Assembly: GCA_035318925.1 (NCBI GenBank)
Contig: DATHDS010000022.1
Span: forward strand, 1-42,591
DNA: 42,591 bases
Origin: VAXT01 sp035318925
Lineage (GTDB): Bacteria > Actinomycetota > Thermoleophilia > Gaiellales > Gaiellaceae
Direction of reading: 5' to 3'
The position numbers and the translations under genes are program-made. Shown in pieces: positions 23,054 through 32,500 of this stretch (the first letter of the stretch is position 1; every line of letters starts with the position of its first letter). The notes beneath the pieces were generated by a model. It saw only the letters and a program-made list of their open reading frames with translations, was not told the origin of the DNA and searched no databases.

Positions 23054-24274
23054 ATGGCCGTGGAGATCCGCATTCCGAAGCAGGACGAGCTGCAGGCTTG
23101 GTTTCAGGCCTGCGAGGCGAGCTTCGCGGATGAGCTCCACGAAGAGGACGTCGAGCGCGACCGCAAGATGATCCCGGCCGAGCGGATGTTCGGCGCCTAC
23201 GACGACGGCGCGATTGTCGGAACCTCGTGCGACCTGCCGATGCTCCTGCGCATCCCCGGCGGCGAGCTGCCGGCTGCGGGAGTGACGATGGTCGGGGTCA
23301 TGCCGAGTCACCGGCGGCGCGGGATCCTCACGCAGCTCATGCGGCGCCAGCTCGACGACGCGCTCGGCCGCGGGGAGCCGCTTTCGATCCTGTGGGCCTC
23401 GGAGGAACCGATCTACGGCCGCTTTGGGTACGGCGTCGCGACGTTCAGGGCGGCGATCAGCGCCGACCGTGACCGCATCGCGTTTCGCGGTGAGCCCGAA
23501 TCAGCCGGCCGGGTGCGGCTGATCGACGCGGACGAGGCCTTTCGGGTGTTGCCGCCGATCTGGGATCGAGTCCAGAAGGAGCGGCCCGGCCTCTTCGCCC
23601 GCTCGCCGGAATGGTGGCAGGAGTACCGGCTTCCCGACCCCGAGCATCGGCGCCGCGGTTCCGGGCCGCGTTTCATCGCTGTGCTCGAGCTCGACGGGAG
23701 CCCGGAGGCGTATGCCCTCTATCGCGTCAAGGAGTCCTGGGACGAGGGCTTCGCGGCCTCGCGCTTGCAGGTCATCGAGCCGGTCGCGACGACCCCGCTC
23801 GCAGAGCGCGAGCTCTGGCGCTTCCTCTTCGGCATCGATCTCGTCGCCCGCGTCGAGTCGAACTTCCTGCCGGTCGATCATCCGCTGATCCTGGCTGTGA
23901 CCGAGTCGCGGCGGCTCCGCGTCCGTGTGAGCGACGGCCTCTGGCTGCGGATACTCGACGTGGAGCGCGCGCTGGAGTCGCGCTCGTATGCAGCCGAAGG
24001 CACCCTCACCGTCGAGCTGAGCGACGTGTTCATGCCCGGGAACGCAGGAACCTGGACGCTCGAAGCGGGGCCGGGCGGCGCGAACGTCAGCCGCGGCGGC
24101 GACGCCGAGCTGCGACTCGACGTCCGCGACCTGGCCTCTGCCTACCTCGGGGGCTTCAGCTTCAGTCAGCTCGCAGCAGCAGGTCTCGTCGACGAGCTCA
24201 CGTCCGGCGCCATCGACCAGGCCGACAGCCTCTTTCGCACTCCACGCGCGCCGTGGTGCCCGCAGGTTTTCTGA
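23054..24274 (+). CDS. Eis-family GNAT N-acetyltransferase
   Basis: 406 residues from ATG 23054, 5 bases after pcrA. The N-terminal GNAT domain has the acetyl-CoA loop VMPSHRRRGILTQLM and the YGRFGYG segment whose second Tyr is residue 126, the general acid position of Eis. A second GNAT-like domain (about 150-295) and a sterol-carrier-protein-like C-terminal domain (LAAAGLVDELTSGAI) follow. The chain ends in an aromatic residue after PWCPQ, as in Eis, where the terminal carboxylate takes part in catalysis. Eis proteins acetylate amines on aminoglycosides and on protein lysines; the natural substrate here is unknown. Confidence 0.88.
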   Translation: MAVEIRIPKQDELQAWFQACEASFADELHEEDVERDRKMIPAERMFGAYDDGAIVGTSCDLPMLLRIPGGELPAAGVTMVGVMPSHRRRGILTQLMRRQLDDALGRGEPLSILWASEEPIYGRFGYGVATFRAAISADRDRIAFRGEPESAGRVRLIDADEAFRVLPPIWDRVQKERPGLFARSPEWWQEYRLPDPEHRRRGSGPRFIAVLELDGSPEAYALYRVKESWDEGFAASRLQVIEPVATTPLAERELWRFLFGIDLVARVESNFLPVDHPLILAVTESRRLRVRVSDGLWLRILDVERALESRSYAAEGTLTVELSDVFMPGNAGTWTLEAGPGGANVSRGGDAELRLDVRDLASAYLGGFSFSQLAAAGLVDELTSGAIDQADSLFRTPRAPWCPQVF

Positions 24275-25923
24275 TTCGTTCAAGCACGGCCGTTCGGCGT
24301 CGATGCCAGGCTATATCCCAGCACTGGAGACTTCGGGCCCTGATCCTTTTGGCCGTCTGCTCGATCGCCGGCGCGGTTCTCGCGATCAGCACGTTCCAGC
24401 GCGCCGAGGAGAATCGTGTCTCGCGGCAGCTGGTCGCCTCTCAGCAGATGCTTTCGGCGCTGATCGAGGCCCACGCGGCCCTGCACTCGTACGTCGGCGA
24501 CGGCGACGTGAACGACGTCGTCGACTTCGGCGTGCAGGAGCGCGAGTACACGACTGCTTCCCGGAACGCGTTTGTCGCCGACAGTGAGCAGACTCGGCGA
24601 GCGAGCCTGGCCCGCCAGAATGCTCTCGCGAGCGCATATTTCCGGCAAGGCCGCCTGGCGATCGATGACCGTCGGGCCGGAAGGATCAATTCGCTCAGTG
24701 CGCGGCAGAACGATTCGATCGCGCGCCTTCTTCATCGGTTCGAGAACGAGAACAACGGCTACGTCAAGCTGATCCAGAGCGAGCGCAGCGCCAGCCTCAA
24801 CCTGGCGCGCTGGCTCTCCGTCGGGCTCGTCGTCGGGCTCAGCTTGCTCTTCGGCGCGATCGGTCAGCTGCTCCTGGTCCGCAATCAACGACAGGAAGAG
24901 GTTAGGCGCCGCCGCGATCACAAATATCGCGAGGATCAGCGGGAGTTCACCGAAGTGCTTCAGGTGACCGAGACCGAGGCGGATGCGTACGAATTGATCA
25001 AGCGCCACGTCGAGCGAACGCTGCCGGCGAGCCACGTCACCGTCATCAGCCGGAACAACAGCCACGACCGGCTGGAGGCGCGCACCGCGGTAGAGCCCGG
25101 CACCCAGCTGGCCGAGCGCCTGCTCGACGCAGAGCCACGCTCCTGTTTGGCGGTCAGGCTCGCGCGCGAGCACATCCGCACCCCGGGCGAGCAGGAGCTA
25201 CTCAACTGTGAGGTCTGCGACTGCCTGGGGCCCTCCGTGTGCGTGCCGTCGATCGTCAGCGGCCAGGTGATCGGGTCGGTGCTCATCGAGCGGGCCGAAC
25301 CGCTCGACGATGCCGACCGTGCTCGCGCCGTCGACACCGTCGCGCAGGCCGCGCCGGCTCTCGGCAATCTGCGCAACCTTGCGGTGTCCGAGAGCAGGGC
25401 GCTCACCGACTCCCTGACCGGCCTCCCGAACTCGCGTGCGGTCAAGGACATGGTGAAGCGCATGGTCGCCCAGGCAAGCCGCCTGGTCGTCCCGCTGAGC
25501 GCCGTCATGGTCGACCTCGATCACTTCAAGCAGATCAACGACACGCTCGGGCACGAGAAGGGCGACGAGGCATTGGCCGCGGTCGGGGACGTGCTCGCAA
25601 ACGCGAGTCGCGAGAGCGACTTCGTCGGCCGCTACGGCGGCGAGGAGTTCCTCGTCCTCCTTCCGAACACGGACAAGGAGGGCGCACTGGAAGCGGCAGA
25701 GAAGCTCCGCCATGCCGTTTCGCTGATCAACGTGCAGGGGACGGATCGCATGCTCACGACGAGCTGCGGAGTCGCGACCTACCCCGACGACGCAAAGGAC
25801 AGGGAAGGCTTGCTCCGTCTTGCAGACCGAGCTCTCTACGCCGCGAAGGCGGCCGGGCGCAACCGGGTCTCGGAGGCCGTCCTCAACGACACGACGCCGA
25901 TCTCCACGAACGGCGCTCACTAG
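24256..25923 (+). CDS. Membrane-bound diguanylate cyclase with CHASE3-like sensor, GAF and GGDEF domains
   Basis: About 555 residues. The start is uncertain: GTG 24253 or 24256 overlaps the previous gene by about 19 bases and neither has a good ribosome site. A first helix (LILLAVCSIAGAVLAI), a 150-residue helical extracytoplasmic domain like CHASE3, a second helix (WLSVGLVVGLSLLFGAIGQ), a GAF-like domain (about 215-410) with a CEVCDCLG cysteine cluster, and a GGDEF domain follow. The active site is RYGGEEF (461-465) and an inhibitory RESD site precedes it by exactly five residues. It would make c-di-GMP under product feedback in response to an envelope signal; the Cys cluster hints at metal or redox sensing. 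Confidence 0.87.
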   Translation: MPAGFLIRSSTAVRRRCQAISQHWRLRALILLAVCSIAGAVLAISTFQRAEENRVSRQLVASQQMLSALIEAHAALHSYVGDGDVNDVVDFGVQEREYTTASRNAFVADSEQTRRASLARQNALASAYFRQGRLAIDDRRAGRINSLSARQNDSIARLLHRFENENNGYVKLIQSERSASLNLARWLSVGLVVGLSLLFGAIGQLLLVRNQRQEEVRRRRDHKYREDQREFTEVLQVTETEADAYELIKRHVERTLPASHVTVISRNNSHDRLEARTAVEPGTQLAERLLDAEPRSCLAVRLAREHIRTPGEQELLNCEVCDCLGPSVCVPSIVSGQVIGSVLIERAEPLDDADRARAVDTVAQAAPALGNLRNLAVSESRALTDSLTGLPNSRAVKDMVKRMVAQASRLVVPLSAVMVDLDHFKQINDTLGHEKGDEALAAVGDVLANASRESDFVGRYGGEEFLVLLPNTDKEGALEAAEKLRHAVSLINVQGTDRMLTTSCGVATYPDDAKDREGLLRLADRALYAAKAAGRNRVSEAVLNDTTPISTNGAH

Positions 25924-26012
25924 CTCGAAAACCGCCCGAGGGCGCGGACAACAAGTGTCACGCTGATCGGCTACGCTGGTTGTTCGACGTACGAAGGGGT
26001 AAATCGGGGGTT

Positions 26013-27071
26013 ATGAGCGGAAACGTGACCGAGGTGACATGCCCCACCTGTGGCGGATCAGGTTTTCTAGCCGATCCACCGGAGAAGGTGTCGGACGAGG
26101 GAACTCTCCGCGATCATGACCAGACGGGCAGCGATCAGGATCAGACCTGGTCGGATCACGATCAGACTGCGAGCGAGCGAGATCAGCTCAGTGCCGACGA
26201 GGATCAGCACGCATCTGACGATGACTTCGCACACGGGAGCGATTCGGTCGTCCATGAGCGGACGGCGTTGGCACGGGAGCGTTCGAGCCGCGACCGCGGC
26301 CAGGTGTCACGGTTACGCGACGAGGTGTCAGGCCAGAGAGTCGAGACGGCGGAGGATCGCGATCGGTCTGCGGAGCTTCGCGACCGCGGTGCCGAGGATC
26401 GCGATCGCCTGTCCCGTCGGCATGACGAGCAGAGCGAGGAGGAGGGGAGTCGCGAGGACATCCTTCTCCTGGCCGAGCGCGACCGCGCGAGGGCGGCGGC
26501 CGATCGGGTCAAGGCAGCCGAGGACCGCGCCAGAGCCGCTACGGACCGCAGGGCGGCGACGGATCAGCGTGCCGAGGCGCAGCGTGCGGCCGCCGAGGCC
26601 AAACACACTCTCGAGCTCGCCGCGACCGACGAGCTGACGGGCGCGCGGGCGCGAAAGATCGGCCTTGACGAGGTGGCGCGCGAAATCGAGCGCGCGCGAC
26701 GGACGGGGAGCAAGCTCACGCTTGCCTTCCTCGACGTCGACCGTCTGAAGGAGGTCAACGACACGGAGGGCCACCCAGCCGGCGACGCCCTGCTGCACCT
26801 TGTCGTGGAGACCGTCAAGACGCATATCCGGCCCTACGACATCATCGTGCGCTACGGCGGAGACGAGTTCCTCTGTGCGATGCCGAATCTCAGCAAGGTC
26901 GGAGCCAAGCGGCGCCTGAACAAGATCACCGCCCTGCTGGCGGCGGCGAACGACGGGCACTCGATCTCGTTCGGTCTCGCCGAGTGTGAGCCTGACGACG
27001 GGATCCAGGAAGTCATCAGCCGCGCCGACGGAGACTTGCTACAGACCAGGCGTGCCCGCGAAGAGAGCTAA
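26013..27071 (+). CDS. Soluble diguanylate cyclase with CxxCGxG motif and DQT-repeat region
   Basis: 352 residues from ATG 26013. It begins with TCPTCGGSG, one zinc-knuckle-like DnaJ-type motif. Residues about 30-75 hold degenerate 7-8 residue repeats built on SDxDQT (GSDQDQTWSDHDQTASERDQ). Residues 75-190 are a highly charged helix dominated by RDR, ERD and AEDR units, likely a coiled coil. The GGDEF domain has RYGGDEF (282-286) with RPYD five residues before it, the standard I-site. No membrane segment is seen. It lies 89 bases after the membrane-bound cyclase and probably belongs to the same signalling unit. Confidence 0.87.
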   Translation: MSGNVTEVTCPTCGGSGFLADPPEKVSDEGTLRDHDQTGSDQDQTWSDHDQTASERDQLSADEDQHASDDDFAHGSDSVVHERTALARERSSRDRGQVSRLRDEVSGQRVETAEDRDRSAELRDRGAEDRDRLSRRHDEQSEEEGSREDILLLAERDRARAAADRVKAAEDRARAATDRRAATDQRAEAQRAAAEAKHTLELAATDELTGARARKIGLDEVAREIERARRTGSKLTLAFLDVDRLKEVNDTEGHPAGDALLHLVVETVKTHIRPYDIIVRYGGDEFLCAMPNLSKVGAKRRLNKITALLAAANDGHSISFGLAECEPDDGIQEVISRADGDLLQTRRAREES

Positions 27072-27074
27072 ACC

Positions 27075-27968
27075 TCAAGCTCCGCCGAGTTGGAAGTGCC
27101 AGATGATGACCAGGGGCTTGTCGCGATACGCCGCGTTGGTCGCGGCGGGGCACCAGCGATGGAGCGCCCAGATGTTCGGCGGCGCACCGGGAACGTGATC
27201 TTGCGCTTCGCCGCCGTGGATGTCCACGCCGCTCGAGTCGACTAGCGGGGACGGCCTCCGGGGCTCTTCGCACCGACGCACCTCGAGGCCGAGGGGCAGA
27301 GCAGCCGCAAGGTAATCGCTAGTGAGCCGGCTCCAGATCGGCATGTAGCCGGGGCTCCCGTCGGGCCCGGCTTTGACCACGGGCAGGGCGAGGCCTGGGA
27401 TCAGGCCGCGCTGGTCGGAGATCACCAGATCGCCGCCGGGGCGCAGGACGCGGACCAGCTCGGTCAGCACGGGCTCGAGGTCTGGGACGTGCACCAGGGC
27501 GAGCGCGCAGACCACGAGGTCGACGTGGTCGTCGGGGAGCGGCAGGTCGTGCAGGTCGGCTTCGTGGAACTCGCCGTCGGGTACCTTCTCGCGTGCGTGT
27601 TCCAGCATCGCGCTCGAGCTGTCCACGCCGATCACCGTGTGGCCTAGCGACGCGAGATAGGCGGTATGGCGGCCGGTACCGCAGCCGGCGTCGATCGCGA
27701 CGCCCCGCGGCAGGCCGGCGAGAATGCCCTGCACGATGGGCTGTTCTACGTCGACGAGCTCGTTTGCGGCTTCGTCATAGAACTCGGCCCAGCTGGCGTA
27801 TCCCTCCGTCGTGGGAATCGGGTGCACCGTCGTCCCGTCGCCAAGGTCCTCGGCGTCGTCCAGCAATGCGCGAACCTCGTCGAGGCGAGCCATGGTGAAA
27901 TCGCGGTCATACGTCCCGCCGAACCCGTGGAGCAGGGCGATCCCCTCCAACCCGAGCAGGTACGCCAA
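27075..27968 (-). CDS. Class I SAM-dependent methyltransferase
   Basis: 297 residues by the TTG at 27968. Motif I is VAIDAGCGTGRHT, motif II ends VIGVDSS, post-I strand VDLVVCALALVHV, and LRPGGDLVISDQ is typical of the Methyltransf_11 group. An N-terminal 90-residue segment (YLLGLEGIALLHGFGGTYDRDF) is shared by actinobacterial relatives, which carry about 15 more residues before it. In this window that extra stretch is in frame but has no ATG, GTG or TTG before a TAG; a CTG at 28005 or 28016 might start it. Substrate unknown. It converges with the GGDEF gene, 3 bases apart, and its 5' end lies about 100 bases from the divergent tRNA gene. Confidence 0.83.
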   Translation of the reverse strand: MAYLLGLEGIALLHGFGGTYDRDFTMARLDEVRALLDDAEDLGDGTTVHPIPTTEGYASWAEFYDEAANELVDVEQPIVQGILAGLPRGVAIDAGCGTGRHTAYLASLGHTVIGVDSSSAMLEHAREKVPDGEFHEADLHDLPLPDDHVDLVVCALALVHVPDLEPVLTELVRVLRPGGDLVISDQRGLIPGLALPVVKAGPDGSPGYMPIWSRLTSDYLAAALPLGLEVRRCEEPRRPSPLVDSSGVDIHGGEAQDHVPGAPPNIWALHRWCPAATNAAYRDKPLVIIWHFQLGGA

Positions 27969-28072
27969 CGGGTGCTGGTAGATCGAATGCGGCTCGATGC
28001 GGGGCTCGAGGTCCAGGACAGCGCGCAGCCTACTGGGAGGGGTTGAGCTTCCAAGCTACAATCCGCCCTCCA

Positions 28073-28145
28073 GGGCGGTTAGCTCAGTTGGGAGAGCACC
28101 AGCTCGACAAGCTGGGGGTCACTGGTTCGAGCCCAGTACCGCCCA
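28073..28145 (+). tRNA. tRNA-Val (anticodon GAC)
   Basis: A complete cloverleaf: acceptor GGGCGGT (28073-28079) pairs with ACCGCCC (28138-28144), discriminator A at 28145; D-arm TAGCTCAGTTGGGAGAGCA; anticodon stem CCAGC/GCTGG around the loop TCGACAA, giving anticodon GAC; T-arm ACTGG TTCGAGC CCAGT. The CCA end is not encoded. Confidence 0.96.
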
Positions 28146-28157
28146 TCTCTCGCTTCC

Positions 28158-28198
28158 CTGAGCGGCGGCGGCTGGCGCCGCCGCCTCGCGCCGCTCAG
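28158..28198 (+). terminator. Long GC-rich hairpin after tRNA-Val
   Basis: CTGAGCGGC (28158-28166) pairs with GCCGCTCAG (28190-28198), and inside it GGCGGC (28167-28172) pairs with GCCGCC (28177-28182) around TGGC. It begins 12 bases after the tRNA and has no T-tract. Likely the tRNA transcript's terminator or processing hairpin. Confidence 0.5.
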
Positions 28199-28480
28199 CC
28201 CCTTCCTGCGAGCGGCCCGTGCGGGCCAGCACTGTTCCGCTCGCATACAGGGTCTGAGCGGCACGTCAGGAAACCGAGAGAGGGGGGTGCCTCTCAGGGG
28301 CAGGCTTTCCGGCTTCCTGGGACGTTCGCCGGCGAAGCCGTGGACTTGTTACAGAGTTGGCACGAGCACCCCTTGACAGAACTTAGGTGTCCGACTCCGG
28401 CATCCCACGCCCGTCCTTGACTGCAAGGCACGAGTCGACCAGACTCGAGCTGGCTCACCTCATCTGAGGAGAGACACGGA
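28199..28480. other. Non-coding stretch between tRNA-Val and the HYR protein gene
   Basis: No coding frame of actinobacterial character is visible. It contains a copy of a dispersed element (28352-28395) and the leader of the next gene, ending in the ribosome site GAGGAGAG at about 28464-28471. No convincing -35/-10 pair was found, although TTGACA occurs at 28373-28378 inside the repeat. Confidence 0.5.
28352..28395 (+). repeat. Dispersed element, copy 1 (CAGAGTTGGCAC...TTGACA...GGTGTCCGAC)
   Basis: Contains CAGAGTTGGCAC (28352-28363), then after 6 bases CCCTTGACA (28370-28378), then after 7 bases GGTGTCCGAC (28386-28395). The first two blocks recur with identical spacing at 34869-34895, and two of the blocks recur in swapped order at 29486-29516. 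Confidence 0.55.
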
Positions 28481-29278
28481 ATGACCGGAAACGAGAGTCG
28501 AACGAAGCGACGTCTCGCTCTCGCCGTCTTGGCGACGGCGCTCGCAGTCGCGGCGACAGTCCAGGTCGCCTCAGGCGTCGCGAAGACGGGTGCGACCATG
28601 GGGTCGCTCACCTTCGAGGCCGCGCTTGGGATGACTTCGAGGCTCGGCCCGTGCCCGCCCGGCTCGCCACCGGACGCTGACCTCTGCGCGGCGCGCACGG
28701 GCAGCGGGGCCGTCCGCGGCCTCGGCGAAGTCTCGGAGACGTACACGTTCTTCGTGCAGGAAGGAGACTGTGACCGCGTGTTTGAGACGACAGTCCGTCT
28801 CGAGGTCGCCGGCAAGGGCGAGCTCCAACTTGCGGTCGACCGATACCGGGGGGAGTGCATCTCGTCGTCGTTGAACCTGAGCCGCACGTTCACAATCACC
28901 GGCGGCTCGGGCATCTATGCAGGAGCCTCGGGAGGGGGCACGGTGAGTCATCGGGGCATTTCCACGCCGAGCGGCTCAGTCGGGAGGGACACGTGGACCG
29001 GCACGCTGAGTGTGCCTGGGCTGGAATTCGACGTGACGCCGCCCACGCTCAGCGGAGCCGTCAACAAGACAGTTCGGGCCCGGAGGGGGTCGAAGCGCGT
29101 GCGCGTCACCTACAGGGTCACCGCCAGCGATGCCGTCGACGGTTCTGTCCCGGTGTTGTGCCAGCCGAGGTCGCGCAGTCGCTTCAAAATTGGTCGCTCC
29201 TTCGTCAAGTGCTCGGCGACGGACACCAGCGCGAACGCGAAGACGGGACGCTTTAGGGTGATCGTGAAGCGCGGCTAG
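28481..29278 (+). CDS. Secreted protein with C-terminal HYR-like domain
   Basis: 265 residues. A basic N-terminus (NESRTKRR) and hydrophobic core (LALAVLATALAVAATVQVA) form a signal peptide. Residues about 40-185 form an unrecognised beta-rich domain with four Cys and a TGGSGIYAGASGGG turn found in several actinobacterial secreted proteins. Residues about 188-265 resemble an HYR domain: DVTPPTLSG, VTYRVTASDAVDGSVPVLC and FVKCSATDTSANAKTGRFRV. HYR domains are Ig-like adhesion modules, so a surface or matrix role is inferred. Start supported by a GAGGAGAG site about 9 bases upstream. Confidence 0.75.
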   Translation: MTGNESRTKRRLALAVLATALAVAATVQVASGVAKTGATMGSLTFEAALGMTSRLGPCPPGSPPDADLCAARTGSGAVRGLGEVSETYTFFVQEGDCDRVFETTVRLEVAGKGELQLAVDRYRGECISSSLNLSRTFTITGGSGIYAGASGGGTVSHRGISTPSGSVGRDTWTGTLSVPGLEFDVTPPTLSGAVNKTVRARRGSKRVRVTYRVTASDAVDGSVPVLCQPRSRSRFKIGRSFVKCSATDTSANAKTGRFRVIVKRG

Positions 29279-29383
29279 GGTTAGGCCGCCTCTAACTCGG
29301 CTTTCTCGACGGAATCTGGTTCCGGCTCGCGCGTGTGCGGGTGAGGGTGGCCCACCGGATGGCCGTGCGACTCGGTTCCAGCC

Positions 29384-29411
29384 GTCCCCCCGGGTCCCTC
29401 GATCGGGGGAC
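29384..29411. terminator. Possible bidirectional terminator between convergent genes
   Basis: GTCCCCC (29384-29390) pairs with GGGGGAC (29405-29411) across a 14-base loop, in the 272-base gap between the convergent HYR and cyclase/AAA genes. The rest of the gap holds another repeat copy (29486-29516) and, on the minus strand at 29281-29340, a short stretch that reads like an acidic protein tail (EPEPDSVEKAELEAA) without an identifiable gene. Confidence 0.3.
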
Positions 29412-29485
29412 GAAATCCCGCGGACCACCGGGGGGCCGTCCAGACCCCGTGATGGATAACGCACGTATTCAAGGCGCCAGAACTG

Positions 29486-29516
29486 GGTGTCCGACCCCGT
29501 TTCGCGTTGGCACGAG
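29486..29516 (+). repeat. Dispersed element, copy 3 (blocks in swapped order)
   Basis: GGTGTCCGAC at 29486-29495 and GTTGGCACGAG at 29506-29516 are exact matches to blocks at 28386-28395 and 28357-28367, but here the GGTGTCC block comes first. Confidence 0.4.
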
Positions 29517-29550
29517 TGCCGACGCTTTCGTACGCAAGAAGAACCTGTCG

Positions 29551-32500
29551 CTAGACGGCCGCGGCTTCGCTTTCGCCGAGCAGTGCTTGGGTTTCGGCGA
29601 GGGCGGGCTGGTACGCGAGGGTGGTGAAGAGGTCGCGTGCTTCGCGCAGCGGCGCTTCTGCTTCTGGCTTGCCCAGCGTCGCGAGACAGCGGCCTTGGCC
29701 GAGCAGGGCGTAGGCGCGCTCGGGAAGATTTCCGAACTGCTGCCAGCCCGCGGCCGCCTCGTGGTAGAGGTTCGCGGCGTCGGCGTGCTGTTGGGCAGCT
29801 TCGGCAAGTTGGGCCTCGGCTGAGGCGACTGCGTGTTCGTCGCGCGGGGTGACGGCTTCGACGCCGGCAGTGAGCCGCTGTGCGACCGATGGGTCGCCGA
29901 TGGCGAGCGCGACGCGCAGCAGGGAGGGGAGCTCCGAGGCGATGTCGGCACGAACGTCGGCGAGCTCGTCGAGCTCGTGCAGCAGCGCCTGCGCCTGCTC
30001 GGCCTGATGCTGCGCAATCAGGAGTTGGGCAGCGGCGGCGAACGCGGGCGCGGTGAGCTCTGGCATGCCGATGTCGCGGGCCGCAGCGACGAGCTCGTCT
30101 GGGGCAGGCGCTTGCTCAGGCGTGCCGCGTTCGGCGTTCAGCCGCAGCTGCAGCAAGCGCGGCCCCACGAATCCGATGTCGCCGGTGGGCTGGAGCCGGT
30201 CCGCGAGCAGGCCCGCCTCGGCGAGCGCTTGCTCTGTCTGTCCCAGCTCAGCCAAGGCGACGACCCTGCCGGTGCGCGAGTGCAACGCAACCTCCGTGAT
30301 GCCCCTCCGCTCGCAGAAGGCGATCGCTTCTTCGTAGAGGTCGAGTGCGGCCTGCGACCCCTCGTAGACCCAGACGATCGAGGCGAGGTTGCCGTAGATG
30401 ACGCCGGTTTCGCGTCCCTGCCCTTGGCCGAGCGCGAGCTCGAGTGCCCGGCGCATGTCCGCGAGCCCGTCCGCTTCGCCCAGCTCGCAGCGAGCGAGGC
30501 CGCGCCAGTGGAGCGCGAAGGCAGGCTCCGGTAAGCCGAGCTCGGCGGCGAGGGTGAGCGCCCGCTCGGCGGCCGCAACCGCTTCCGTGTGTCGGCTCGT
30601 GAGTGCGAGGCGCCCGGCCGTGTAGTAGTACGCCGCGACGAGCTCCGGCCCCGCGGGTTGCGTTTCCAGCAGCTCGACCGCCTCGGAGATCGCGTCCTCA
30701 CTTCGTCGGTCGCCGAGCCGGTGGAGGACGAGCCCGAGGCGGGTCAGGACGCGGCCGGCCGGCACGGGCTCGGCTTGGTCGCGGTTCAGGTCGAGGGCCT
30801 GTTCGAGCGCCTGCCTGGCCTCCTGCAACCGGCCCTGTTGTTGCGCGGCGTGCGCCCAGCGCTCCAGCAACGACGCGCGCGCACGATGACCGGGCGGGGT
30901 GAGCTCGAGCGCGAGGGCAAGTTGCCGTTCGGCCTGCTCGCCGTCAAGTGACAGCGCCCGCTCGCCGGCAAGGGCGAGGTAGCGGACCGCCTGCGCTTGC
31001 AGCTCCTCTGTCTGCTCGCCGATCCCGGCAGCCCGGCTGAGCTCGAGCGCGGCCTGATAGTGGTGGGCGAGCACGTCGGCGAGGTCTTCCACCCGCTCGC
31101 CCGCCTTCTCTTCGAGCCAGGCGGCGGCCGCCTGGTGGCGCGCGGCGCGGGCGGCGCGCGGGATCTGCCCGTAGCAGACGTCCCGTACGAGCACATGCCA
31201 GAAGCCGTACTCGTGCTCGCCTTCCATCGAGCTGGTGCGCGCAGGGCGGACGAGCTGTTTGCGGGCCAGCTCGTGCAACGCCTGCTCGACCCCTCGCGGG
31301 TCGCGATCGCCCATCCAGGCGAGTGCGCCTGCCCAAAACACCTTGCCCAGCACCGAGGCGTCCTGAAGCAGGCTCTTCCGCTCCGCGGACAGGGTGTCGA
31401 GGCGTGCGGCGATCAACGCCTGCACCGACTCCGGCGCCTCCACCCGCTCACCGAGCTCGCCGCGCTCCGCGAGCAGACGCACGAACTCCTCCGCGTACAA
31501 GGGGTTGCCGCCCGCGCGTTCCAGCAGCGCGCGCTGTGTCTCGGCCGGCAGCACCGCCCGCTCCATCAGCGCCGAGACGAGCTGCGCGGTTTCCGCATCG
31601 CTCAAGGGAGCGAGGTTGATCCGCTGCGCGTTGCGGGCGTCGGCGCCGAAGGTCGGATGCCGCTCGTAGAGCTCCGGTCGCGCCGTGCAGAGGAGCAGCA
31701 GCGGCACGCCCTCCGCCCAGTCGGCCAGATGCTCGAGAAAGGCGAGCAGGGCGGGGTCCGCCCAGTGCAGATCCTCGAACACCAGCACCGTCGTTCGCTC
31801 GGCCGCGAGGCCTTCGCAGAATCGCCGCCAGGCCGCGAACGACTCCTCCTGGCCGGCCGGCTCGCTTGGCGCCCCCACCAGCGGCGCCAAGCGAGCCAGG
31901 AGCCAGGTCCGGTCGGGATCGCCCTCCCCGATTGCCCGCTCGAGCTTCGTCGCCGCTTGCGCGGGCGTATCCGATTCGAGGATCCCGCACTCGGCCTTCA
32001 CGATCTCCCCCAACGCCCAGAACGAGATCCCGTCCCCGTAGGGCAGGCAGCGTCCCTGCCGCCAGCGAACCAGCCCCGGCCGCTCCTCCACATGCCCGAA
32101 CAGCTCGGCGCAGAGGCGGCTCTTGCCAACGCCCGGCTCGCCCACGATCGTCACCAGTTGGGAGGAAACCTGCTGTGCGGCCCGCTCGAACGTCCCAATC
32201 AACAGCGTCCGCTCCAGCTCGCGGCCGACCAACGGCGTCGCGCTCGAGCGGATCACCTCCAACCCGAATCGCGCCAGAGGCCGCAACGCCCGCCACAGCG
32301 CAAGCGGCTCGGCCTTCCCCTTCACCGTGACAGGCTCGAGCCGCTCCCACTCGAAAACCCGCTCGGTCGCCCGAAACGTCTGCGTCGATACCGCCACCCC
32401 GCCCACCGGGGCCGCCCCCTGCAGCCTCGACGCCGTGTTCACCACATCACCGGTGACGACCCCCTCCCCCTCCTCCGGGCGAGCGGCGAGCGCCACCACG

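Noticed and set aside
28073..28145. tRNA gene as an integration site of a genomic island
   Set aside because: No integrase, no direct repeat of the tRNA 3' end found downstream, and the flanking genes look native.
28373..28378. TTGACA as the -35 box of the HYR-protein promoter
   Set aside because: No -10-like hexamer at 16-18 bases, and the same hexamer lies within a dispersed repeat that is not upstream of a gene in that orientation at its second site.
29281..29472. Minus-strand 63-codon frame ending EPEPDSVEKAELEAA
   Set aside because: The tail looks protein-like, but only a TTG start, no ribosome site and a proline/glycine-rich start through a GC-rich palindrome make a gene unlikely; at most a relic.
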